A stretch of DNA of 64,000 bases from Tritrichomonas musculus (Eukaryota; Parabasalia; Tritrichomonadida; Tritrichomonadidae). Below are positions 1-9,774 of this stretch, one piece after another. Position numbers and translations under genes: made by a program. The notes below the pieces were generated by a model, which had not been told where the DNA came from, ran no database searches, and saw only the letters and a program-made list of their open reading frames with translations. Within the stretch, counting starts at the first letter, position 1, and each line of letters begins with the position of its first letter. Location: assembly GCA_039105265.1 (NCBI GenBank), contig JAPFFF010000008.1, positions 3,658,001 to 3,722,000 on the forward strand, given 5' to 3'.

Positions 1-370
1 TAAAACTATATATTATAAAAAACTATATATATTTACTTATTATGATATATTTATTAATATAAAAATCTTTCAAATCTAAATAATCACTATATACAAAACA
101 ACTCGTTTTTCTAGCCCGGTAGCTCAAATATTCTGAAGAGCTTTGAAAATATTGAATACATATAGAAATAAATTCAATGCGTATTCAATATTTTCTGTGT
201 AAATTCAATTTTTTTCAATTAAATTTAAATCCAACTTTATTCTTAATTATTATCATTTTATTTGTTTGTATAAAAAGTATTTTTGAATATCAGTTATTTT
301 TTTTTTTTTTATGATTAAAAAGAAGTGATGGTAAAAAAGTGAAAAATTAAATGAATCAACATCATTTATT
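1..370. other. AT-rich intergenic stretch, 3' side of the BAR-like gene
   Basis: No gene is supported here. The stretch is A/T-rich with a T-run near 297-310 just beyond the 3' end of the minus-strand BAR-like gene. Short open frames that run into this area read the opposite strand of the BAR gene's low-complexity tail and are treated as shadows. Confidence 0.6.
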
Positions 371-1510
371 TTAACCAAATGGGTTTGATCCATATCCATC
401 TTCATCCTCATCGAATGGGTTTTTGGTATCTTGATGTGACTGAGCTGGTTGATCATTGTTTGCTGGTGCATCATATTGATAGGATGGTGTAGGATCTGGT
501 TGTGCTTCTTGTTCGTTATAATTGTTATAATTATTGTAATTGTAATCTTGTTGCTGAGCATAAGATGTATCATTATAGGTATTGTCTTGCTGAGCATAAG
601 ATGTATCATTATAGGTATTGTCTTGCTGAGCATAAGATGTATCATTATAGGTATTGTCTTGCTGAGCATAAGATGTGTTATCATAAGTACTTTCTGGTTG
701 AGGTTCTGGTTGTGAAGGTGGTGGGTTATAAGGTTCTGGAGGTGGCTGATTATAAGTCTGAGCTGGTGGAGTGTATGGTGGTTGGGCACTAGCTGGTTGT
801 GGAGCTGGTGTTTGCACTGGTGCTGGATTACTTGGAGGAAGTGGTCTTTGTTGTGGTTGTGGTGGCTCAACAACTTCTCCATTGATATCTTCTGGAAAGT
901 CGATTGGTTGTAAAAGAGATGCTTGATTAACAAATTGGCAGAACATTCCCATTAAATTTTGGAAAGCTTCGGTAAGTTTTACATTTCTCTTTTCTTCAAA
1001 AGCTTTAACTTCTTCTAAAAACTGAGCATCTACTTCATCAAATTGAGACTTAGCTTGATCATATTGTGTTTGAGCACTTTGAATTTTTTCTTCTTGGGGT
1101 TCTTTTGCATTTTTGGCGTTGTTCAAAGTCCTTTCCTTGTTTTGAGATTCTTTTAATGCATTCAACCTCTTCTTATCTAATGCTTGAAGTTCTTTTAATT
1201 GAGCGTCATGAATTGTGAGCAAATTATAGAATTGAGGTCCTAATTGGTTAATCAATGTATCAATCAAAGTTTCAAACATTGCAGCATTCTTTTGTACGCA
1301 TTCTTCTGCTTGTGCAACAGCTGGTGGAGCATCTGATGCCCATGTTGCGAAAATTTTTTGGCCAAATTCTGTATAAAACTTTGCGATTGATTTGATTCTA
1401 TTAGTCATTGATGAAACAGCTTTCTCCATTTCTTTACTGCCAATGGTAAAAGATTCCATTTTTTTTTTTGCAGCACCATATTCAGGTGTGTCTGGGCCTC
1501 TATTAAACAT
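371..1510 (-). CDS. BAR-domain-like coiled-coil protein with P/Q-rich repeat tail
   Basis: 379 residues. The first ~200 residues are charged and helical with heptad-like spacing (for example the KKKMESFTIGSKEMEKAVSS opening and a long E/K/Q-rich stretch at ~115-185). This matches the layout of BAR/F-BAR-type membrane-curvature dimers, including the aromatic and glycine positions near FYTEFGQKIF and the late LMGMFCQFVNQASLLQP segment. The remaining ~165 residues are a disordered Pro/Gln/Asn/Tyr-rich tail with four tandem 12-residue units (DNTYNDTSYAQQ type), ending in NPFDEDEDGYGSNPFG; its two NPF tripeptides are the classical ligand of EH domains in endocytic proteins. BAR plus NPF argues for a role in endocytosis or membrane trafficking; that is inference from family knowledge. 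The start chosen is the only early Met, with stop codons upstream. The exact BAR subclass cannot be decided by eye. Confidence 0.7.
   Translation of the reverse strand: MFNRGPDTPEYGAAKKKMESFTIGSKEMEKAVSSMTNRIKSIAKFYTEFGQKIFATWASDAPPAVAQAEECVQKNAAMFETLIDTLINQLGPQFYNLLTIHDAQLKELQALDKKRLNALKESQNKERTLNNAKNAKEPQEEKIQSAQTQYDQAKSQFDEVDAQFLEEVKAFEEKRNVKLTEAFQNLMGMFCQFVNQASLLQPIDFPEDINGEVVEPPQPQQRPLPPSNPAPVQTPAPQPASAQPPYTPPAQTYNQPPPEPYNPPPSQPEPQPESTYDNTSYAQQDNTYNDTSYAQQDNTYNDTSYAQQDNTYNDTSYAQQQDYNYNNYNNYNEQEAQPDPTPSYQYDAPANNDQPAQSHQDTKNPFDEDEDGYGSNPFG
552..695 (-). repeat. 36-bp tandem repeat, about 4 copies, inside the BAR-like gene
   Basis: Period-36 repeat with copies beginning near 552, 588, 624 and 660. 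The first three copies are almost identical at DNA level and the fourth is diverged. The unit is in frame (12 codons) and encodes the DNTYNDTSYAQQ motif of the tail, so copy-number change would leave the frame intact. The near identity at synonymous positions points to recent expansion. Confidence 0.9.
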
Positions 1511-1930
1511 TTTTACTTGTAAAGTTTTGAATTGATTAATGGTCGTTTCAAAATGTTTGAAAAAAATTCATAAAAAATTCAAAACTTTTTTATAATTGTG
1601 CAATAATAGTAGAATTTTCTCGATGAATTGAGAACACTATTTCACTTTCAAAATAGTTTCGGGAAAAATTCGATTAAAATTTAAAAATTAGTAGAAATCA
1701 TAAAAAGGAATTGGGTTGGATTAGTAATGTAATTCTTTATTATAGACAAAATGAATGAAATGAATTCAACTAAAGTGAAATTAAACGATTAATATATTGA
1801 ATTTTGAATGAATTAGAAAAATTAGAAGAATACTTTTTACTTTTTTTTAAATAATTTGTTCTTTGTATAAAAAATGTAAATATAAAAAATATTTTTAATA
1901 TTTTCAAATCACTCGTAAAACAATTTTCCC

Positions 1931-2057
1931 AGAGGAATTCATGTAGGGAATTCGTCGATATAATTTTTAATAAAACATTTTATATTTTTTTATAATATAT
2001 AATTTGTGTATATAATAATTTGCACAATTATTTGTCTCTTCATTATCAAGATATGAA
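1931..2057 (+). mobile_element. Solo terminus of the AGAGGTATTCATGT element family
   Basis: About 125 bp beginning AGAGGAATTCATGTAGGGAA is clearly homologous to the reverse complement of 17570-17700, the right end of the complete element at 16538-17700; both share GAATTCGTCGAT and the following AT-rich block down to a CAAGATATGAATTTAA-like stretch. No matching second end is seen, and a TTAAGGGTGTA sequence follows directly. It is best read as a truncated copy. Confidence 0.65.
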
Positions 2058-2109
2058 TTTAAGGGTGTACTGTTGTAAATTATATAAACCTTTCAAAATA
2101 CAATAATCT

Positions 2110-2264
2110 TATAGAAAATAAATTCAATGGTGGCTTTTTCGGAAAAAGTTTAGGTCAATTTGCACATTTTTTCTCCTAAACGATCAAGACGAATATCCAA
2201 TTTAATACGTTATTATAGAAAATAAATTCAATGGTTGTTCTTTCGGAAAAAGTTTAGATAGTTT
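2110..2264 (+). repeat. Direct repeat pair of ~52 bp
   Basis: TATAGAAAATAAATTCAATG followed by a TTTCGGAAAAAGTTTAG block appears at ~2110-2161 and again at ~2212-2264, a period of about 101 bp with a few substitutions. No function is evident. Confidence 0.7.
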
Positions 2265-3345
2265 AGAAATTAAATATTTTTATGATTGAAATATTTTTTA
2301 TAATTTTAGTCTTAGTTTTATATTTTTTAGTTCATTTTTACAGGAAGGAAATAATTTCACAAAAAAATTGAATAAAAGAATTATTTCAGAAAAAGTTGAA
2401 ATATAGGAATAATTTTTAATAATAGATTAAATTAATTTAAATTTATTTTATTCAATAAACATTTATTTTTATATATTTATCTCTATTTATTATTTAATTT
2501 ATAACTATATATTATTTAAATATTGTTACATGTTAAATATTATATGCATCAATAAATATTATCAAAATAAAAAAAACCGAAAATTATATATTGAATTGAT
2601 CTTTCAAATATTCTCAAATAGAAAAAATATTTTTAAACTTTTTCATAAATTATTTTGTTTATTATAATAAGATTATATCTATCTTTCTATGAGTTATTTA
2701 TATTATATTATTCTATTTATATATATAATATAAATATATATATATATTCTTAAAAATCATTTGATAATATTTTTCCTAATAAAGTTTTTAACATAAAAAA
2801 AAAATTAAAGATATTTTTTTTTTATTTTAAAAGAATTAATATTGCAGTAAATATTTCCTCAAATAATTTAATATTGACATTTATATAATATATAATTTAT
2901 AAAAACACAGAAAAATGAATATTATATGCAGATAATATTATTAATAAGAAGGTTTATATATGAAATAAAATCATAATGTCTTTCACAAAAAGTTATATAA
3001 TTCTGATAATAAAATAAATATCATAAAAAGTTTTATATTATTATTACTTTTTGTATCTCATGAAATATTAGATAAATATTAAATATATATTTAAATATAA
3101 ATTAATAAAAGAAAATAAATTTATATATATTTATAAATAAGTTATATAATCTTTTTTTAAAGAGATTTTCTTAATAGTTATTTTAAAAATCAGATTTTTT
3201 TGAGATCTAAATATAAAAATAATTACTATTATATTTATTTATTTATTGTATTGTATTTAAAATAAAATTTATATTTTTAAAATTAATGATTGTTGCTTTT
3301 AAGAAAGCTCATTGAATTTTTCTTCAGAATTATCAAGTAAACTTA

Positions 3346-3985
3346 ATTAAATAATGTTTACCTTTCTCACAAAATATTTGTATGATATTTTTTTAAATAT
3401 TTCTATAAGTTTTTATAAAAAGTAGCTATCGGGAGGTAAACTTTATTTTTTTTTCTCCACTATATCTTTCAAATTTCAATTAAAAAAAAAATAAAATATA
3501 TTGAAAAAGTTATTTTTTATTTATCTTTGATAAAAACTTTTTTTGTAATTGGATCTGTGTAATAATAAATATGGGTTCGATATTTATCGTGTTCTTTTTT
3601 AACATCTTTCCATTTGCCGTTAAGGCTTTCGCCATTGGAATTTTTGCATATTCTGCATCTTGCCCAAAATGATTGATAATATGAGTGAAGTTTTGCATCA
3701 GGAATTAAATTCCATTCTTGTGAAATTGCTTTGAAAAGTTCTTCCTTACAAGTAAACTTTCACTCATATTATGTTACTCATCAAAACAAATGGCTGAAAA
3801 TTTATGAACAAAATTCAATCATTTTTTTGAATGAATTTAATCGGCTTTTTTTATTTTGATTTTGAAAGTACTTATTGAAATAAATTGATAATTTTTTTTC
3901 AATTTTCAATTTTTTTATTTTTTTTTTTGATATAAACCTCTCGTAAACCTATCATTTTTGAGAGGAGGTAAACATTATTTAATTA
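3346..3985. mobile_element. Decayed Tc1-type element with inverted ends
   Basis: Inverted copies of a ~21-bp sequence (CTTAATTAAATAATGTTTACC on the left near 3346-3366; its reverse complement near 3966-3986) bracket a ~600-bp region holding a Tc1 transposase relic. The left part also carries AAAAAGTAGCTATCGGG (3419-3435), which recurs at 37414-37430 in an unrelated position. The boundaries are approximate and no target-site duplication was identified. Confidence 0.4.
3517..3744 (-). pseudogene. Tc1-type transposase, C-terminal relic
   Basis: On the minus strand, 75 uninterrupted codons from 3744 down to a TAA at 3517-3519 read as the C-terminus of the same Tc1-like transposase family seen at 19518-20581. 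Shared landmarks in order are a DELFKAI-type helix, HSYYQSFWARCRIC (compare NYYSSFLARCQTC), NSNGESLNGKW (compare IHGESLNGHW) and EHDKYRTH (compare KHDAYRTK). The catalytic core and N-terminus are missing, so this is a fragment only. The apparent short ORF overlapping it in another frame is a shadow. Confidence 0.75.
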
Positions 3986-3987
3986 AG

Positions 3988-5597
3988 GGTGTAGTATGAA
4001 CACTAATATCTGGATAAAAAAGTAGTATATAACTATTATATTATATAATCGATGATTGTGATTTTTTTAAACATAAAATATTATGTTATTAAATAAAAAA
4101 CAATTTTTTATTATTGTATATTTATAAAACATTAATTGAATTAATAATTGCTTTTTTGAATAAATAAAAAAGGAATTATTTGAAAAAAAAATTGAATTAT
4201 TCATTTTTCAAATGAGAATATCTCATTATAAATTAAATATAGAATTGTTTAAATATCCATATATCCAGATGTTATTTCAATAAAATAAAAATAGATTGTA
4301 AAAGAATCAAAATTATAATTTTCTGGAAAATGAAGATAATATAAGCAAGATGTGATCATGCAATATTTTATTTATTTATATGAAAAAATATTATAAAATC
4401 AAATTTTTAATATAAGTATTCATATAAAAGTTATCTATTATAAATACATGTTTTTTTAAAGCGCTTTGAAATTTTGTTACAAATGAATTAAAATTGATTA
4501 ATAAAAAACTTTTTTTAAAATAGAATAAAAAAAAAAATCTCTCTGTCAGATTAAACTTCTTTGTGAGTAAAAAGAATAATGCTGCTTTATAATTTCATTC
4601 ATCAAAAATTGAATGACTACATAGATCTACAAATAGTCCGTTAATCAAGAAAAATTGAAAAACTATGTAGTCCTTCAATATGAACAATGAATCAATTATT
4701 CATTAAAAATTCGAATCTATGAATTTTAATAATTAACTTGACAGAGCAATTTTTGGGATTTTGGATATATTTATAAAAAAATGATATCAAATTTTATTTC
4801 CTTACGATAAAAACTTCATCTGATTTTTTTATATGTATAAAACATTTCAAAGTGAATATGTGTATAGATATTTTTTTAAAAAAGTTAATATTCATATGTT
4901 CAAAACTACGATTTCAAGTCTAAAATTTTGAAAGATCATTCAATTTTCTGAACATTCGTTTATTAATAAAAATTTTTATTCTAAAAGCAAGAGACTGCAA
5001 AGCTGCTAAATATGATGTTAGGCAAGATTAAAATCAGGACAGTGAATAGGAATATGCCAATTTTTTCGCAAAACTGCTATGATTATATTAACGATGTATA
5101 AGTAGATAAGTATTATGAAGGAGCAAGAGTAATATTTCTAAAATTGCTGAAAAAGTATTCATAAATAGCTGGAAAACCGTTGACTATTAGTTAATTGATT
5201 CGAAAATCATAATCAACGAATAGTGTAAAATCTGGCATGTAATGGAAGTCAAGTTGTTATATGCATCTATACAAATATTAACCACTGGTTTTTGTCCGTA
5301 TTTTATTTTAAGTATTGTTTCAAATTTGTTGGAATAAAGCCATGTAAAATGAAATTGACCAATAATGATTAATTTTGTATCGATCATGATTCAAAAATAT
5401 TGAAAAAATCTATTTAAAATTTTTGAAAGTATTGTCATAATCAATTCAATTTTTAAAATCATAATTTCTTATTTATAAAATTATAAAATTATTATATATT
5501 ATATTTATATATTTTAAAAAATTTTTTATATAATATAATTCGATAATTTTACTAAAAAATCACTTTTTAATGAGAAAAACTCATTCATACTGCACCC
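3988..5597. mobile_element. Decayed TTAA-flanked DNA element
   Basis: The left end GGGTGTAGTATGAA at 3988 and the right end, which reads GGGTGCAGTATGAA in reverse complement and finishes at 5597, form a 14-bp terminal inverted repeat with one mismatch. Both are flanked by TTAA (3984-3987 and 5598-5601). TTAA target sites are used by Kolobok and piggyBac superfamilies. The 1.6-kb interior is A/T-rich with only broken short frames, so this is an old or non-autonomous copy. No transposase can be recognised. Confidence 0.55.
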
Positions 5598-5616
5598 TTA
5601 AGTTTACACCTTTAAT

Positions 5617-8591
5617 AAATGTATGGAATGTTTTTTTAAATACGTTTATCTTTTTATATACTTTAAAAAATTTATTAGTAATAAAATATGTTTATATATT
5701 TGGTTTAAATAGTACAAATATAGAATTTTAAGCAAATATATTTTTTACGTAAATATCTCAAATTGACATGATGTGATTGAGCTATAAATAGATAAATATA
5801 AATATAATATTATTTATCTATTAAATGCTTTATATTATTATTTTTATAATAAAAATATTTTCATTCATCCAAGATAAATACAATGTAAATAGCAATGGAA
5901 ATTTTCATGATTTTTCTAGAAAGATTGGCTTAATAATATTGGATAATTTTAAAATAATGAAAAATATATAAAAAATAATAAAAATCTATCGAGCCAAAGA
6001 AACTTGATATAGCCATTAAAAAAAGATACGCACGTTTTAAAATCAATTCCATTCAAATAAACGTCTATTTTATTTTAGTATTCAATATTTTGTTTAGACT
6101 CGTTTTTTCACCTTCTGAAAAATTCTTGATTTTTTTGGAAACAATGGATCATGGTTGTGTAATTTCAATTAAACCAATGATAGTTCATAAAAATTAATGG
6201 CGATTTGTCGAGCCAATTTCCCAAATTTTAATCTGATTAAAAGATATCAAAGTAAATACATCTGAAACTAATTTTGTGAGAATTTAGTGAGAAATGATTT
6301 CTTTAATATCTTATTAAAAAAATCATTTTATGGTTTATAAGAAGAAATATACCATTTATAATTAACATCTAATAAAATACCGAGCTAAAATTAAATAAAA
6401 AATATGAATTGATGTGGATATATGAATTGATGTCAAATTATAAAATATAAAAAAAATAATTATATTTCAATTTTATTTTTATTTTTCAAAAAATTAAGTG
6501 AGATGTTACAATTAATTTGAATAGGAAATTGAGATCCCTTTGATTTTATATCATAAATTTGTCATAATGACTTCAAAGACCGGTGTAAGTATATATCAAT
6601 ATAATGGAATGAAAGGCCGCCTTGTCAGAGCTCTTACAGAAATTGATAGAATAAAAGGAATCGACAGATCATATGCAAATTTAGCTACATTTATTCTCGA
6701 TCATCTTGAGTCCAAAAAAGACTCAACAGTTATCTCACAAGAGATTCCAAAAATGCCTTCAGAAAACGAAATAATAATGCAAAGCCCGTCCTTAACTAAT
6801 ATATTTATTGACAATATGCTTGAAAATTCAAAAATTGATACAGATGGAGAAGGAAATAGATACCGCGAAGAAGTATATGATATTGCAAATATGGTTAGAT
6901 CAAATAGTCTTAAGATATATGAAATGATCAAAGATATTTTTTGTTTTCCATCAGAAAAAAGTTTAGATACAAAGTTTTCAAAATCGACCAATGATACAAT
7001 TTCATTTATTACAGATATAAATTTAATTAATGAAATTATTAATCAATATCGAAAAAATATTTGTAACGAAAATGATGTTATTCCGGCAATTCTTGGTGTT
7101 GATGCGTGTTCATTTGATCGTTTATTTCATAAAAATAAAAAATATGCATTTGTGTTTTACCTGCAACCCGTGAATCCAGCATATCCATGTCTTCCACTAC
7201 ATATAACGCCACATCAGAATGGCTTTGCTAATTGTGAAATTATACAAAAAATTGTTTTAATCAATAAGAAACTAGCAGATGAAGGAATCAGGTTAATTGG
7301 TGTTTCCACAGATGGTGACCCAAATTACAATGAGGTTAACGAAACCACTTTTAAAATTTATGAAGATTGTTTAAAAAATGGCAATTTTGCTGATGCATAT
7401 ACTGCATATTCAAATCATGAAGATTTAAAATACTTTGGTGATCTCTTGCACATTTTAAAACTAGCAAGAAGTAGAATTCTAACAACATATGTAACGGTGA
7501 GAGTAGATTCTTTAGAATATTCATTTACAGCTTGTGATATTGAACCAATTTTACAACTTGGACCTGCATTAACCGACATAACTAAAACAGGGAAGATGAG
7601 AGATTGTTATACTCAACAACTATTTACTATGAAAAACCTTCAAAAATTAATCGATGCAGAAATGTTTGGAGCTGCTGTATATTTCTTGCCATTTTGCCTT
7701 TGGTCATCAGCAATTTTTGTTCAAAATTTATCTAGACAATCAAGACTTTTTTTATTGCAAACTGCTTTTGAAATATTTTATGGTTTTTATTTACAAAGCA
7801 TTGAACAAAAAAAAATTGCTGAAGTCACAACAAATTCTTGTTTAACAACAGTTGCTGTTTGCTTCGCACAAAAATATTTCATGATCCGTTGCCTCAATTC
7901 CACAATGGCAGTTATTTATACATTAAATAATTTTCCAGAAGTTGGACTTGACCGTTTAGGTACTCATTGTTTGGAACAATATTTTGGGAACGTTCGATCA
8001 ATGTGTCATGGCTACGATTCATACGAGAACATAATTAAAAATTGTGTTAAAACTTTACAAAACATGAATACATGTGCTAAATATAACATTCGAAATACAA
8101 CACATGGCCGCATCAACATGGCAGGTGCAAAAATGCTCGAAGAAGAGAACAGTGAAACAATATATTTAGATGGTATAGATTGCTGTCATCCTCAATTAAT
8201 TGCAGCTGCATTTTTTGGTTTAGTAGGTGAAGTTGGTCTCAAATTTAAAGAAATTGGAGGACCTTTTGGACCACCACCACCGAATGATCCCGAACAAGTT
8301 GCATTATCTGAAGCTCTTTTGAGATGTAAACAGAGTATTAGCCAAATGCCATCAGATTCAAAAAAGGTTGCTCTCCAATATTTTGAAGGTGATGATCGAA
8401 CTGGAGCAGCTCTTGATATTGTTAATGAATGGTCTTACCAAATACCAAAAACATATAAAAAAGGAAATAACAGCAATTCTGCTGGAGCAAAAATTTTTGT
8501 TAGAAGCATTTCTGTTTCCGCAGATGAAGCACAAAATCAAATCAAATTGCATGAACAAACATTTCCTCAAAGTGCTCAACCAGTTCAGAAA
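5617..8591 (+). repeat. Left arm of a 7.1-kb palindrome (2,975 bp)
   Basis: Every position x in this arm pairs with 18366-x in 9775-12749 wherever compared, with no length difference and no mismatch noticed in coding or flanking DNA. Outer ends diverge at AAATGTATGG (5617) and inner ends after CAGTTCAGAAA (8591). No target-site duplication flanks the outer ends. Confidence 0.95.
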
Positions 8592-8624
8592 TTCTGGGAC
8601 AATAAATTATTTGTCAAAAATTAA
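6540..8624 (+). pseudogene. P-element/THAP9-like transposase, 3'-deleted copy
   Basis: 694 residues, identical to the minus-strand copy at 9289-11826 through residue ~684. There the gene jumps from CAGTTCAGAA straight to the last codons of the complete gene: its ATTCTGGGACAATAA tail follows at 8591, but out of frame, giving a novel end FWDNKLFVKN. This is a clean ~470-bp deletion with gaa/agaa microhomology at the joint. The lost part includes the basic RGRPKKK motif and ~150 C-terminal residues. The RNase-H-like core is complete, so a truncated protein could still be made; whether it acts as a repressor, as known for internally deleted P elements, is speculation. Confidence 0.75.
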
Positions 8625-9774
8625 AACAATATTTTAGCCAGTCATAGCAATAGAATCACCAAAAAATAAAATATTTTTATTTTTTAAAATTGAGAGATTT
8701 TGAATGATTATTTTTATATGAAATGTGATATAAAAATGAGCAATTGACCAATAATGGCCATTTATTTACTGTATCTAATAATCAAAGTCCATAATCAAAA
8801 AATTCATCTTTTTCCCGTTTCTGGCGCATTAGAAAAGACGAAAATAAAATCACGGTTATGATTCGAGTAAAATAAATGATTTTCACAGCTTTAAGAAGAT
8901 ACTTTGCACATTCAAAATCATTCGATCTACCAATATCTATTTATACTAGCAGAATCTAGCAATTTTTTTTTTTTTGGATTGTCCTATGAAATAAGCTGAT
9001 TTTAAAAATGCTATTAATATTTCTCTAAACCCTTTCTTTTAGGCACTTTTTTGAATATTTTTTTTAATTTAATTTGAGACTGTTAACTATTGAAAAAGTT
9101 TTTAACGATCAGTTTTCAGTCAAACACTTTTTTGATTTGATATACTTTTTTTAAAAAAAATATACATTAAAACCAAGTATTATTTAATTATTATTTTGAT
9201 TTTTATTTTAGTATTATGATTTTTTTAATGAACCATCTCTTTTTGGCTAAATCATGAAATCTAATTTCATTATTTGTAATTTCAAATTTTATTGTCCCAG
9301 AATTTCATCAGGATTTGGAACAAAAGCCTTTACGACATCATCGTATTTAGTGGGCTTGGCCATTGAAAGAAATTTATAAGCTTTTTTCTTCATACCAAAA
9401 TTTGCAATTGCTTGAAAAGACTCAAAATTTTGATTTACTGGTGTGCAATCAAAGCATAATGGAATTGATCCATTAATCAAATTACGGTCATGCCCAAAAT
9501 GCTCAACATGTCTTTCAATGAGGTATCTTGAATAAGGCGAAATAACGTCCCAAAGGTTTGGGCATGCCATTTGGTAGGATTCATTTGTAGCTTGTGTGTA
9601 TTCTTCATTTTCCACTTCTTCAGCACTTTTGATCATAGTTTGAAAAATTTCTAATTTTTGATCGCATATTGAATCCTGATATTTTTCAATTTGTTGTATT
9701 TGGCTTGGATATAGACTAGTCGTAATTACTGAAGAAGGTAAAAATTGATTTTTCTTTTTGGGACGACCTCGCTT
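8592..9774. other. Palindrome spacer
   Basis: This 1.18-kb unpaired centre holds the deletion-junction tail of the left copy (8592-8624), ~660 bp of non-coding AT-rich DNA, and the C-terminal ~160 codons of the right-hand transposase gene (9289-9774). About 17 bp beyond the left junction (8592-8608) still match the end of the complete gene at 9287-9303, which shows the left arm is a deletion derivative of the right one. Confidence 0.75.

Larger units (their letters stand above)
1511..3340. other. AT-rich intergenic region with transposon ends and a direct repeat
   Basis: No coding gene is supported. It holds the upstream region of the BAR-like gene (1511 to ~1700), a transposon terminus at 1931-2057, a candidate solo TTAAGGGTGTA end at 2059-2070, and a ~52-bp direct repeat at ~2110-2161 and ~2212-2264. 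The rest, about 2.3-3.3 kb, is very A/T-rich with no readable structure. Confidence 0.5.

Noticed and set aside
253..933. 226-codon minus-strand frame and the plus-strand frames overlapping the BAR-like gene
   Set aside because: They read the low-complexity repeat DNA in other frames (His/Gln/Met-rich or Ile/Cys-rich nonsense) and overlap a well-supported gene.
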